Below, in pieces: positions 37,728 to 46,275 of a stretch of 64,000 nt of DNA. The stretch's first letter is position 1, and each line of letters starts with the position of its first letter. Position numbers and translations under genes: made by a program. The stretch spans positions 10,416,001 to 10,480,000 of the forward strand of contig NZ_CP066831.1 in the NCBI RefSeq assembly GCF_016598615.1. Reading direction: 5' to 3'. This DNA is from Streptomyces liliifuscus (lineage in GTDB: Bacteria; Actinomycetota; Actinomycetes; Streptomycetales; Streptomycetaceae). A model generated the notes under the pieces. The model worked only from the letters and a program-made list of their open reading frames with translations, was not told where the DNA came from and did no database searches.

Positions 37728-39065
37728 CTAGTCGACGGTGAAGCCCTGTTCCTTGCCGTACTTGATGGAGGCGTCCTGCCAGGACTTCAGGCCGTCGGCG
37801 AGCTTGGTGTTGCCGACATAAGCCTTGCCGACGGTGTCGTTGAAGATCGAGTTGGCGTACTGCTGGAAGGGCAGGTACGACCAGTCGGAGCCGACGTTGG
37901 CCGCCGACTCGGCGAAGATCTCGTTGGCCTTCTGGCCGCCGAAGTACTCGAACTCCTTGTTCTGGAACGTGCTGTCCTGGAGCTCGGCGGTGGTCGCCGG
38001 GAAGGCGCCCTCCTTGATACGGGTCGCGACACCGTCACCGGAGTTCGCGTACTCGACGAAGGCGTAGGCGAGTTCCTTGTTCTTGCCCAGCTCGGGCAGG
38101 GTCAGCGAGCTGCCGCCGTTCTCCGCGGTCGCCTTGTCGCCCTTGGCCCAGGCCGGCATCGGGGCGGCGCGCCAGTCACCGGCGGCGTTCGGCACACCGG
38201 TCACGAAGTTGGCGGGCATCCAGGCGCCGGTCGTCAGGGTGGCGATGGTGCCGTCGCCCAGACCCTTGTACCAGTCGTCGGTCCAGCCGTTGATCGGCGA
38301 GACGAGCTTCTCGTCGATCAGCTTCTGCCAGGTGTCCGTGTACTTCTTGGCGCCCGCGTCGTCGAAGTTGATCGACACCTTGGTGCCGTCGACCTTGTAG
38401 GGACGCGAACCGGCCTGCCACAGCATGCTGGTGGTGAAGCCGGCGTCACCGGCGTCGTTGGCGATGTAGACCTTGGGGTCGGCCTTGTGCAGCTTGCGGG
38501 CCGCCTCGACGTACTCGTCCCAGGTGGTGGGGACGGCGATCTTGTACTTGTCGAAGACCTTCTTGTTGTAGAACATCGCCATCGGGCCGGAGTCCATCGG
38601 CAGGCCGTAGACCTTGTCACCCTCGCTCACGGCGTTCCACGGGCCGGGGGTGTACTTGGACTTGAGCTTGTCGGCGCCGAAGGGGGCCAGGTCGCTGAGG
38701 CCCTTGGTGAGCGCGTACTGGCTCAGTGCGAAGTACTCGACCTGCGCGACGTCGGGGACGCCCTTCTTGGCCGAGATGGCGTTCGACAGAGCCGTGTAGT
38801 GCTTGTCGCCGGAGCGTTCGCCGACGAGGTTGATCTTGACCTTGGGGTACTTCTTCTGGAAGTCGGCGGCGACCGACTTGAGCGTGGGCTCCCAGGCCCA
38901 GACAGTGACCGAGCCGCCCTTCTTGAGGGCCGCCTGGATGTCGTCGGCGGAGACCGGCTTCTGGCCGGAGCTGTCGTCGTCGGAGCCGCCGCAGGCGGTC
39001 GCGCCCAGGGCGAGCACGGAGAGGACGGCGAGGCCGCGCATCAGGCGGCGTGTGGTTCTGCGCAT
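37728..39065 (-). CDS. ABC transporter sugar-binding lipoprotein
   Basis: A 445-residue family-1 solute-binding protein. The signal ends in the lipobox LGATAC followed by GGSDDD, so it is anchored outside the membrane. Motifs of the fold include VTVWAWEPTLKSVAADFQKK, the hinge region YGLPMDSGPMAMFYNKKVFD and aromatic residues such as NGWTDDWYKGLGDG that may stack on sugar rings. With two permeases but no ATPase in the locus, it must borrow a general MsiK-like ATPase, as usual in Streptomyces. The expected ligand is a beta-galacto-oligosaccharide, perhaps arabinosylated. The start is ATG 39065; the longer frame only adds a His- and Ser-rich leader. Confidence 0.9.
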   Translation of the reverse strand: MRRTTRRLMRGLAVLSVLALGATACGGSDDDSSGQKPVSADDIQAALKKGGSVTVWAWEPTLKSVAADFQKKYPKVKINLVGERSGDKHYTALSNAISAKKGVPDVAQVEYFALSQYALTKGLSDLAPFGADKLKSKYTPGPWNAVSEGDKVYGLPMDSGPMAMFYNKKVFDKYKIAVPTTWDEYVEAARKLHKADPKVYIANDAGDAGFTTSMLWQAGSRPYKVDGTKVSINFDDAGAKKYTDTWQKLIDEKLVSPINGWTDDWYKGLGDGTIATLTTGAWMPANFVTGVPNAAGDWRAAPMPAWAKGDKATAENGGSSLTLPELGKNKELAYAFVEYANSGDGVATRIKEGAFPATTAELQDSTFQNKEFEYFGGQKANEIFAESAANVGSDWSYLPFQQYANSIFNDTVGKAYVGNTKLADGLKSWQDASIKYGKEQGFTVD

Positions 39066-39157
39066 GGAGGTGCTTCCACTTCTTCGTGGGTGGGACAGGG
39101 TGAGGGTGAAGAGATGAAGGTGAAAGAGGTGGGACTGAGGGGGCCTTGAGGGCCGGG

Positions 39158-40105
39158 TCACTCCTTGACGCTTCCGGCGGCCAGCCCGGACTGCCAGAAC
39201 CTCTGCAACAGCAGGAACGCGGCGATCAGCGGGATGATGGTGAGCAGCGAACCGGTGATCACGAGGTTGAAGATCACGTCACCGCCGATCGTCTGGGCCT
39301 GGTTGTTCCAGGCGTCCAGACCCAGGGTCAGGGGGTACCAGTCCGGGTCCTTGAGCATGATCAACGGCAGGAAGTAGTTGTTCCAGGTGGCGACCGTGGT
39401 GAACAGCAGAACGGTCACGGTGCCGGGGGCGAGCAGCGGCAGGGCCACCTGGAAGAAGGTGCGGATCTCGCCCGCTCCGTCGATCCGGGCGGCCTCCATC
39501 AGTTCGTTGGGGATCGCCTCGGTGGCGAAGACCCACATCAGATACAGGCCGAAGGGCGAGACGAGCGAGGGGATGATCACCGCCCACGGGGTGTCGGTGA
39601 GCCCCATCTTGCTGAACATCAGGAAGGTCGGCACCGCCAGCGCGGTGCCAGGGACGGCCACGGCACCGATGACCACGGCGAACACGGCGCGCTTGCCGGG
39701 GAAGGTGAACTTCGCCAGCGCGTAGCCGCCCAGGATCGCCAGGAGGGTGGCGCCACCGGCACCGAGCACCACGTACAACAGGGTGTTCAGCAGCCAGCGG
39801 ACGAAGATGCCGTCGTGGTACGAGAACGTCTCGCTGATGTTGTCCCAGAGGGCGAAGTCGCTGCTGAACCACAGCCCGGACGAGTCGGCGAGCCCTTCCT
39901 GGGTCTTGGTGGCGCTGATGACCAGCCACAGCAGGGGCACCACGGTGTAGAGCAGGACCAGACCGGTGAGGACGGTCAGCAGAACGCTGCGCTTGGGGCG
40001 CCCGGGAACGTGCCCCTTGCGTGTGCGCAACCGGGGCGCGCCCTTGGAGCCGCCGGAGTTCGGAGTGGGTGCGGTCTGGGAGGCGGTGGTGACGGAGCTG
40101 CTCAT
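39158..40105 (-). CDS. ABC sugar permease, MalG type
   Basis: A 315-residue inner-membrane protein with a basic N-terminal tail, six membrane helices and the EAA loop ELMEAARIDGAGEIRTFFQVALP that contacts the ATPase. It pairs with the MalF-type permease encoded just upstream. The ATG at 40105 has GGGAGC at correct spacing; a GTG at 40111 would give a GTGA overlap with the upstream gene and is also possible. The gene ends 92 nt before the lipoprotein start. Confidence 0.9.
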   Translation of the reverse strand: MSSSVTTASQTAPTPNSGGSKGAPRLRTRKGHVPGRPKRSVLLTVLTGLVLLYTVVPLLWLVISATKTQEGLADSSGLWFSSDFALWDNISETFSYHDGIFVRWLLNTLLYVVLGAGGATLLAILGGYALAKFTFPGKRAVFAVVIGAVAVPGTALAVPTFLMFSKMGLTDTPWAVIIPSLVSPFGLYLMWVFATEAIPNELMEAARIDGAGEIRTFFQVALPLLAPGTVTVLLFTTVATWNNYFLPLIMLKDPDWYPLTLGLDAWNNQAQTIGGDVIFNLVITGSLLTIIPLIAAFLLLQRFWQSGLAAGSVKE

Positions 40106-40107
40106 GT

Positions 40108-41034
40108 TCACGCTCCCTTGCGCATGCCGCGGAGCTGCACGACGTAGGCGATGACCATGGTGATCAGGCCCATGATGATGGCGACCGCCGCGGAGTAGTT
40201 GTGCTGCTGGCCGTTGAAGGACAGCGAGTACGTGTAGAAGTTCGGGGTGAAGTCCGTCGTGATCGCGTTGCGCGCCAGCGGCCGCAGGATGGCCGGCTCG
40301 TTGAAGAGCTGGAAGCTGCCGATGATCGAGAAGATCGTCGCGATGACCAGGGCGCCGCGGATGGCGGGGAGCTTGATGGCGGTGATGACCCGGAACTGCC
40401 CGGCGCCGTCGATCTCCGCGGCCTCGTAGAGCGAGTTGGGGATGACCCGTAGCGCGGAGTAGAAGATCAGCATGTTGTAGCCGATGAACTCCCAGGTGAC
40501 GATGTTGCCGATCGACGCCAGGACCAGGTCGGACGAGAGCGGGTCGGGCAGGGAGACATCGAAGGCCGAGTTGATGTCGCCCACCAGTCCGTACTTCGTG
40601 CCGTACATGAAGCCCCACATCAGGGTGGCGACCACGGCGGGCACTGCGTACGGCAGGAAGATCACGATGCGGAAGAAGTCCTTGCCGTACAGGCGCCCGC
40701 TGTCCAGCGCGAGGGCGATCAGCAGGGCGATGCCGAGCATGATCGGAACCTGTACGGCCAGGAAGAGCGAGACCCGTGCGAGCGAGTCCCAGAACTGCTC
40801 GTCCTTGAGGGCCTGTGTGTAGTTGTCCAGGCCGACGAAGGTGGTGCCGCCGATCAACTGGTCCCGGAACAGACTGAGATAGATCGAGTACACGATCGGT
40901 GCCAGGAAGACGAGGGCGAACACGGCCACGAAGGGACCGATGAAACCCCACCCCGTCCAGGAGCGGCGGTCCCGTTTCGCCGGAGGCCGGTCCGGGCGCC
41001 GCTTGGCTGCCGCCGGCGGTTGTAGCGTCGTCAT
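40108..41034 (-). CDS. ABC sugar permease, MalF type
   Basis: A 308-residue permease and the first gene of the sugar operon. Six helices follow a polar N-terminus (KRRPDRPPAKRDRRSW). The ATPase-coupling EAA motif is SLYEAAEIDGAGQFRVITAI. The operon order (permease, permease, binding protein, GH42, GH30) is unusual since the binding protein is commonly first. Two LacI operators lie 48-108 nt upstream of its ATG, so transcription of the operon should be repressed until the inducing sugar appears. Confidence 0.9.
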   Translation of the reverse strand: MTTLQPPAAAKRRPDRPPAKRDRRSWTGWGFIGPFVAVFALVFLAPIVYSIYLSLFRDQLIGGTTFVGLDNYTQALKDEQFWDSLARVSLFLAVQVPIMLGIALLIALALDSGRLYGKDFFRIVIFLPYAVPAVVATLMWGFMYGTKYGLVGDINSAFDVSLPDPLSSDLVLASIGNIVTWEFIGYNMLIFYSALRVIPNSLYEAAEIDGAGQFRVITAIKLPAIRGALVIATIFSIIGSFQLFNEPAILRPLARNAITTDFTPNFYTYSLSFNGQQHNYSAAVAIIMGLITMVIAYVVQLRGMRKGA

Positions 41035-41082
41035 GTCGTTCCTCGCTCGTCCCTCTCGCGAACCCGGCGTCGTGCGCCGCTG

Positions 41083-41098
41083 ATGTTTGCGTAAACAT
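41083..41098. promoter_or_regulatory. LacI operator O2
   Basis: ATGTTTGCGTAAACAT is a 16-bp palindrome with one mismatch at the centre, located 48 nt upstream of the permease start. It differs by one base from the copy at 41127; centres are 44 bp apart, about four helical turns. Confidence 0.85.
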
Positions 41099-41126
41099 CC
41101 AGTCCCGAAGGATCTCGTGGCCTGTT

Positions 41127-41142
41127 ATGTTTACGTAAACAT
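41127..41142. promoter_or_regulatory. LacI operator O1 (perfect palindrome)
   Basis: ATGTTTACGTAAACAT is perfectly symmetric with the central CG typical of LacI-family sites. It lies between the divergent permease and lacI genes and can regulate both. The pair is very AT-rich for this genome, which makes chance occurrence unlikely. Confidence 0.88.
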
Positions 41143-41227
41143 CTGATGGCGGCATGTCTACACTGCCCCGTTGACGGTGGTCAAGGGTCATTTGAGGAAA
41201 CTGCGGCTCGAACAGCGAGGGAGACGG

Positions 41228-42307
41228 GTGGACACAGCGGACAACGCCTCGGTGAGCAGGCCGAAGGCGTCGGCACGAGCCGGAAAACGGGCCTCCCGTC
41301 GGACACAGAGCGCGTCCATGGCGGATGTCGCCCGACTGGCGGGCGTCTCCTCGCAGACCGTCTCGCGCGTGTCGAACGGTTACGCGGGCGTGAACGAGGA
41401 GACCCGGCAGCAGGTGCTGGCGGCCATGCAGGAACTGGGCTACCGGCCCAACAGTGCCGCCCGGGCGCTCAAGCGCGGCGAGTTCCGGACCATCGGCGTC
41501 ATCACCTTCGGCCTCTCCACCACGGGCAATGTGCGCACGCTGGAGGCGATCGCGACCTCGGCGGCGCACGAGGGGTACGCGGTCACGCTGCTGCCCGTCG
41601 CCGTTCCCACGCAGGACGAGGTGCGCGGTGCGTTCTCCCGGCTGGGGGAGCTGGCCGTCGACGCCGTCATCGTCATCCTGGAAGTGCACCTGCTCGACGC
41701 GGTGGCCCTCACCCTGCCGCCGCACATCCAGGTCGTCGTGGCCGACTCGGACGCGGGCGATCGCTACACCGTCGTCGACACCGACCAGGCCGGCGGGACG
41801 CGTGCCGCGGTGCGGTATCTGCTCGACCTCGGCCACGAGACCGTCTGGCACCTGGCCGGGCCCGAGGAGTCCTTCGCGGCCCAGCGCCGCGCCGACGCCT
41901 GGCGTGCCGAACTCACCGAGGCGGGCTGCACGGCGCCGCCGCTGGTACGCGGCGACTGGTCGGCCGAGTCCGGCTACCGGGCCGGCCTCGAACTCGCCGC
42001 ACAGCCGGAGTGCACGGCGGTGTTCGCGGCCAACGACCAGATGGCGCTGGGCCTGCTGCGGGCCCTGCACGAACAGGGCCGGTACGTGCCCGACGACGTG
42101 AGCGTCATCGGCTTCGACGACATCCCCGAGGCGGGTTCCTTCCTGCCTCCGCTGACCACCGTCCACCAGGACTTCGCCGAGGTGGGTCGCCGGTGTGTCG
42201 AGGGCGTGCTGCGGCAGATGCGCCACGACATGCCGGAGCACGGGACCACGCTTGTGCCCACGCGGCTCGTGGTGCGGGACAGTACGGCGGCGCCCCGCGG
42301 GCGTTGA
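41228..42307 (+). CDS. LacI family repressor of the galactoside operon
   Basis: A 359-residue repressor. The N-terminal helix-turn-helix and hinge read MADVARLAGVSSQTVSRVSN to RPNSAARALKRGEFRTIGVI, then a periplasmic-binding-like effector domain ending SVIGFDDIPEAGSFLPPLTT and VVRDSTAAPRGR. A leader of about 30 residues (Arg/Ala/Ser rich) precedes the HTH, longer than usual. GTG 41228 has GAGGGAGACGG before it; an earlier TTG near 41171 is less likely. It is divergent from the importer operon with two operators between, so autoregulation and repression of that operon are expected, relieved by a galactose-containing sugar. Confidence 0.9.
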   Translation: MDTADNASVSRPKASARAGKRASRRTQSASMADVARLAGVSSQTVSRVSNGYAGVNEETRQQVLAAMQELGYRPNSAARALKRGEFRTIGVITFGLSTTGNVRTLEAIATSAAHEGYAVTLLPVAVPTQDEVRGAFSRLGELAVDAVIVILEVHLLDAVALTLPPHIQVVVADSDAGDRYTVVDTDQAGGTRAAVRYLLDLGHETVWHLAGPEESFAAQRRADAWRAELTEAGCTAPPLVRGDWSAESGYRAGLELAAQPECTAVFAANDQMALGLLRALHEQGRYVPDDVSVIGFDDIPEAGSFLPPLTTVHQDFAEVGRRCVEGVLRQMRHDMPEHGTTLVPTRLVVRDSTAAPRGR

Positions 42308-42395
42308 GTGCGCCGCGGGAGGTGCTGTGGGCGCCGGGGGGCGTTCTGTGCGTCGTCGTCCGCGGGTGCGTCGTGGCTGGGCGCGCAGTTCCCCG

Positions 42396-42411
42396 CGCCC
42401 CTGAAGGGGCG
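42396..42411. terminator. Hairpin between convergent lacI and DUF3050 genes
   Basis: CGCCCC-TGAA-GGGGCG forms a six-pair stem. The surrounding block (GCGCAGTTCCCCGCGCCCC at about 42383-42401) repeats the one at about 7019-7037, also between convergent genes. It probably terminates both transcripts. Confidence 0.6.
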
Positions 42412-42433
42412 GCCCGGGGAGCTGTTGGCCGGA

Positions 42434-43225
42434 TCAGTTGGGTGTCTTCTCCATGGTCTCCACGATCGCGTTCCAGAGGCGGGTCCTGGCCTCCAGGGCG
42501 AGGGTCGCCGTCTCCGCGGCTTCCTTCCAGCGGGTGTCGTCGTCGCCGCAGAGGTCCGCCACCATGGCCATGGCCATGGGTGTGTGCTCCTCGCCGTCCA
42601 CCTCGATGTGCCGGGCCAGGTAGTCGCAGAAGACCGGGAACCGGTCGGAACCCTCCTTCTTGATCACCTGGTCGAACATGTCCGGGATGAGGTCCTCCCG
42701 GGAGAACGCGAAGGCCGCCGCCTGGCAGTGGAGGGGCCTGTCGAGGATGATCCCGAACGTCGTGGTGACGAACTCGGCCGCGGGGCCGGGCACTTGGGCG
42801 GCCCGCAGTGCCGCCTGCACGTCGTGGCCCTCCCCGAGCAGCGCGAGGAACGTGTCGAGGCGTGAGGTGTCCGCCCCCGCCTCGGCCATGCCGCCCCGGT
42901 AGAGCTCGAAGTGGCTGGTGAAGCCGCCGTCCAGCTCGTCGCTCTCCTCCACCAGCACGATGTCGTTGATGAGCCGTCGGCTCACCTGCGAGCCGCGCGG
43001 CACCCAGGGGACGTCCACGCACGTCAGCTCCCGCTGGAGGGACTTCAGGAGCGACATGAAGTCCCACACCGCGAAGACGTGGTGCTCCATGAAGGTCGCC
43101 ATGTCCTCCCGGGTGCTTATCCGCTGGTAAATCGGATGGGCGGTCACTTCTTTTCGGGCCGGTTCGATCTCGGCGCGCACCCGGTCGATTCCCTCGTGGG
43201 TCATGCTCCAGTCGTACCTGGACAT
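42434..43225 (-). CDS. DUF3050 protein, heme-oxygenase-like fold, possible di-iron oxidase
   Basis: A 263-residue helical protein starting MSRYDWSMTHEG after AAGGAGACCC. The signature MATFMEHHVFAVWDFMSLLK then ELTCVDVPWVPRGSQ matches DUF3050. Candidate metal ligands occur on separate helices: E93/E94, H105 and E107 (EESDELDGGFTSHFELY) and an H206-x3-D210-x3-H214 motif (RHIEVDGEEH). The latter resembles the third-helix pattern of heme-oxygenase-like di-iron oxidases such as UndA or SznF. Function is otherwise unknown. It is divergent from the p-aminobenzoate operon; the shared 280-nt promoter region, lower in GC than its surroundings, suggests it could modify a product of that operon. This is an inference. 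Confidence 0.75.
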   Translation of the reverse strand: MSRYDWSMTHEGIDRVRAEIEPARKEVTAHPIYQRISTREDMATFMEHHVFAVWDFMSLLKSLQRELTCVDVPWVPRGSQVSRRLINDIVLVEESDELDGGFTSHFELYRGGMAEAGADTSRLDTFLALLGEGHDVQAALRAAQVPGPAAEFVTTTFGIILDRPLHCQAAAFAFSREDLIPDMFDQVIKKEGSDRFPVFCDYLARHIEVDGEEHTPMAMAMVADLCGDDDTRWKEAAETATLALEARTRLWNAIVETMEKTPN

Positions 43226-43392
43226 GGGTCTCCTTATTGCTCTTTCAGATCCGGCTCTGATCCTGCTCATTCGGCTCGACGTTCGGCTCTTCACGTCGAC
43301 TGCGAACGGTGCCCCCGAGACCGATGGTGCCGCTTTGTTCGAGAACCCGGCAAGCGGTTTCGGGAATTCACGAATGTTACCCGGAGTACCGC

Positions 43393-43440
43393 GTGACAAA
43401 AGCTGCCAAGGTGGGCAGAACAGTGACAAACGACAGCTTT
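43393..43440. promoter_or_regulatory. Direct and inverted repeats in the DUF3050/p-aminobenzoate divergent promoter
   Basis: GTGACAAA occurs at 43393-43400 and again at 43423-43430, 30 bp apart (about three helical turns). AAAGCTG (43399-43405) and CAGCTTT (43434-43440) form an inverted pair overlapping them. A dimeric regulator could bind here, but none is encoded nearby. The remaining 43226-43506 segment contains no supported gene. Confidence 0.4.
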
Positions 43441-43506
43441 CCCGGCCGGGCGCAAAAACTCCGTTGAGAGTTGAACATCAAGTCTTCCCTTTCCGTATTC
43501 AGAGGC

Positions 43507-44103
43507 GTGACCAGGAATCCCGTTACCGTCACCGTCGCGTATCGAGTGGTACCGGGCCGCGAGGCCGAGTTCCACTCCTGGGGGTGGGGCGTGCTGCGTG
43601 CGACCGCGCAGGAACCGGGCTTTCTCGGCGGTGGCGTACTTGTCGACGGAGAGGCGGAGTGGCATGTGGTCTACCGCTTCACCAGTGAAGGTTCCGCTCT
43701 GGCCTGGGACAACTCGGTCGAGCGGGCCGAGTGGCAGGCTCGTGGGGAGATGCTGGCCCGTGAGACGGGCCGGCGGACCGTGCAGGGCTCGAAGGCCTGG
43801 TTCGAGTCCCTGACCGAAACCCCTTCCGCGACCGCGGCGGCACCACGTCCGCCACCGAAGTGGAAGTTATGGTTCGTGAATATGAGCGCGGTCTTCCCTC
43901 CCGTACTGATATTCAATTTGTTGGTACTTCCTTACCTCGGTGACTTCAACCCTCTCATCCGCACCTTGTTCCTCTGCCTGGCCGTGACGGCCATTGTCAC
44001 GTGGATTCTCATGCCGCGGCTTCAGCGTTTCTTCAAGAAATGGCTGTACCCGCCGCTGCAGGCAATCCGCGGACGGCACAAACGACGGGCTGCACAAGGC
44101 TGA
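43507..44103 (+). CDS. ABM-domain protein with C-terminal membrane helices
   Basis: A 198-residue protein, first gene of the p-aminobenzoate operon. The N-terminal antibiotic-biosynthesis-monooxygenase fold (VTVTVAYRVVPGREAEFHSW, then GFLGGGVLVDGEAEWHVVYR) is about 95 residues long. A Pro-rich linker (TAAAPRPPPKWK) leads to two hydrophobic segments (SAVFPPVLIFNLLVLPYLG and TLFLCLAVTAIVTWILMP) and a basic tail. ABM domains oxidise aromatic substrates without cofactors or act as small binding domains; anchoring to the membrane is unusual. GTG 43507 is preferred on domain grounds; TTG 43471 is possible. It is separated by 24 nt from the synthase gene. Confidence 0.75.
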   Translation: MTRNPVTVTVAYRVVPGREAEFHSWGWGVLRATAQEPGFLGGGVLVDGEAEWHVVYRFTSEGSALAWDNSVERAEWQARGEMLARETGRRTVQGSKAWFESLTETPSATAAAPRPPPKWKLWFVNMSAVFPPVLIFNLLVLPYLGDFNPLIRTLFLCLAVTAIVTWILMPRLQRFFKKWLYPPLQAIRGRHKRRAAQG

Positions 44104-44127
44104 GAACGACCAAAGGGGGGTGGGCGG

Positions 44128-46275
44128 GTGAAGACCCTGCTCATCGACAATTATGACTCGTACACATACAACTTGTTCCAGCTGATTGCCGAGGTCAACG
44201 GCGAGGAGCCGGTGGTGATCCTCAATGACGCCTCGGCCGACGACCTTCCGGACCTCCGGGGGTTCGACAACGTGGTGATGTCCCCGGGACCGGGACACCC
44301 CTCCCACCCGCGTGACTTCGGCATCAGCGCCACAGTGCTCGCCGAGGCCGCGATCCCCGTCCTCGGCGTCTGCCTCGGACACCAGGGCCTCGCGGCGGGC
44401 GAGGGAGCCCGGGTGACGGCCGCGCCGGAGCCACGGCACGGCCATCTCTCCAGAATCAGGCACACGGGCGAGGGCCTGTTCAGCGGACTCCCGCAGGACT
44501 TCACCGCGGTCCGCTACCACTCGCTGTCCGTACGGGAACCGCTGCCGGCGAGCCTCAAGGGCACCGCCTGGGCCGAGGACGGCGTCCTGATGGGACTGCG
44601 CCACCGCACCCGGCCGCTGTGGGGTGTGCAGTTCCACCCCGAGTCGATCCTCACCGAGTACGGCCACCGGCTGTTCCTGAACTTCCGGGGCCTCACGGCG
44701 GCGCGCAGTCGCGGGGTCCGCCTGACCAAGTCCCGTACGCGGGAGTCCCGTACCGAAGGCGGCGCCGCCACGGCGTTCGTACCCCGCCCCCGGCGCTCCG
44801 CGCCCGTCGGGTACCGGCTGCACACCCGCCGGATCGCGACCGCCGTGGACACCGAGACGGCCTTCACCCGGATGTGCGCCGACGCGCCCAGGGCGTTCTG
44901 GCTGGACAGCTCGCGGGTTGAGGAGGGGCAGTCCCGCTTCTCGTTCTTCGGCGACGGCACCGGCCCACTGGCCGAGTTCGTGCGGTACGACGTCGAGTCC
45001 GGTGTCTGTGAGGTCGAGCGGCCCGGGCGGCCCCCGCGCAAGGTGCGGGCCAGCGTCTTCGACTATCTGAAGCGGCAGCTGGCGACCCGCCGGGTCGACG
45101 CCGGCGAGCTGCCCTTCGACTTCACCGGCGGATACGTCGGCTACTTCGGCTACGAGCTCAAGGCCGACTGCGGCTCGCCCAACCGCCACCGGGCCGACAC
45201 CCCGGACGCCTCCTGGCTCTTCGCCGACCGGCTGATCGCGGTCGACCACCAGGACGGCTTCACCTATGCCCTCTGCCTGGCGGAGAACACCCCGCAGGGC
45301 GCACGGGGCGCCGCCGACTGGCTCGACAGCGCGGTGGCGCAGCTGAGCTTCGTGTCGGCGGCCGGACCCGCCGTGACCCCGTCGGCCGCGTCCGAGCCGG
45401 ACCTGCACGCCGCCGAACCCTGGCTGGTGCGCGACCGCTCGACCTACCTCGCCGACATCGAGGCCTGCAAGCGCGAGCTGAACGCCGGCACGAGCTACGA
45501 GATCTGTCTGACCAACGCCGCCGAATTACCCGCGCCGCCCGACCCGTTGGCCTACTACCGGGTGCTCCGGCGCATCAACCCGGCGCCCTACGCGGCCTTC
45601 CTGCAGTTCGGCGACCTGACCGTGGCGGGCGCGTCCCCCGAACGCTTCCTGCGGATCACCCGGGACGGCGTCGCCGAGGCCAAGCCCATCAAGGGCACCG
45701 CGCCCCGCGGCGACCGGCCGGAGGAGGACGCCCGGCTCAGGGACTCGCTCGCCGCGGACGCCAAGACCCGCGCCGAGAACCTGATGATCGTCGACCTGCT
45801 CCGCAACGACCTGGGCCGGGTCTGCGAGACCGGCACGGTCCGGGTGCCGCGCCTCATGGCCACCGAGACCTACGCCACCGTGCACCAGCTCGTCTCCACC
45901 GTCGAGGGCCGCCTCCGCGCAGGCACCGAAGCCGTGGACTGCGTACGCGCCTGCTTCCCCGGCGGCTCGATGACCGGGGCGCCCAAGCTGCGCACGATGG
46001 AGATCATCGACTCACTGGAGACCGCCGCCCGCGGGGTCTACTCCGGAGCCATCGGCTATCTCGGCTGCAGCGGCGGAGCCGACCTCAACATCGTCATCCG
46101 CACCGCCGTCTTCACCGGCGGCCGGATGCATCTCGGAGCGGGCGGCGCCATCGTCCTCGGCTCCGATCCCGAAGCGGAGTACGACGAGATGCTGCTGAAG
46201 ACCGCCGCGCAGTTACGCGCCCTCCGCGAGTCCACGACCGCCGAGCCGGTCTCCCTGCAGGAGCAGATCCGATGA
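44128..46275 (+). CDS. pabAB: Fused aminodeoxychorismate synthase (PabA-PabB)
   Basis: A 715-residue bifunctional enzyme. Residues 1-190 form the glutamine amidotransferase with nucleophile Cys in VLGVCLGHQGLA and His in GVQFHPESI. Residues about 230-700 form the chorismate-binding synthase. The segment AKPIKGTAPRG has the PIKGT lysine characteristic of PabB rather than the PIAGT of anthranilate synthase, so the product should be 4-amino-4-deoxychorismate. LMIVDLLRNDLGRVCETG and FPGGSMTGAPKLRTMEIID complete the site. Fused PabAB in Streptomyces usually serves secondary metabolism, as in candicidin and chloramphenicol pathways. GTG 44128 follows AAAGGGGGG. It overlaps the next gene by four nt. 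Confidence 0.92.
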   Translation: MKTLLIDNYDSYTYNLFQLIAEVNGEEPVVILNDASADDLPDLRGFDNVVMSPGPGHPSHPRDFGISATVLAEAAIPVLGVCLGHQGLAAGEGARVTAAPEPRHGHLSRIRHTGEGLFSGLPQDFTAVRYHSLSVREPLPASLKGTAWAEDGVLMGLRHRTRPLWGVQFHPESILTEYGHRLFLNFRGLTAARSRGVRLTKSRTRESRTEGGAATAFVPRPRRSAPVGYRLHTRRIATAVDTETAFTRMCADAPRAFWLDSSRVEEGQSRFSFFGDGTGPLAEFVRYDVESGVCEVERPGRPPRKVRASVFDYLKRQLATRRVDAGELPFDFTGGYVGYFGYELKADCGSPNRHRADTPDASWLFADRLIAVDHQDGFTYALCLAENTPQGARGAADWLDSAVAQLSFVSAAGPAVTPSAASEPDLHAAEPWLVRDRSTYLADIEACKRELNAGTSYEICLTNAAELPAPPDPLAYYRVLRRINPAPYAAFLQFGDLTVAGASPERFLRITRDGVAEAKPIKGTAPRGDRPEEDARLRDSLAADAKTRAENLMIVDLLRNDLGRVCETGTVRVPRLMATETYATVHQLVSTVEGRLRAGTEAVDCVRACFPGGSMTGAPKLRTMEIIDSLETAARGVYSGAIGYLGCSGGADLNIVIRTAVFTGGRMHLGAGGAIVLGSDPEAEYDEMLLKTAAQLRALRESTTAEPVSLQEQIR

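Noticed and set aside
44128..46275. Fused anthranilate synthase (TrpE-TrpG) instead of PabAB
   Set aside because: The PIKGT lysine and an adjacent pabC-type lyase favour aminodeoxychorismate synthase; anthranilate synthases carry PIAGT.
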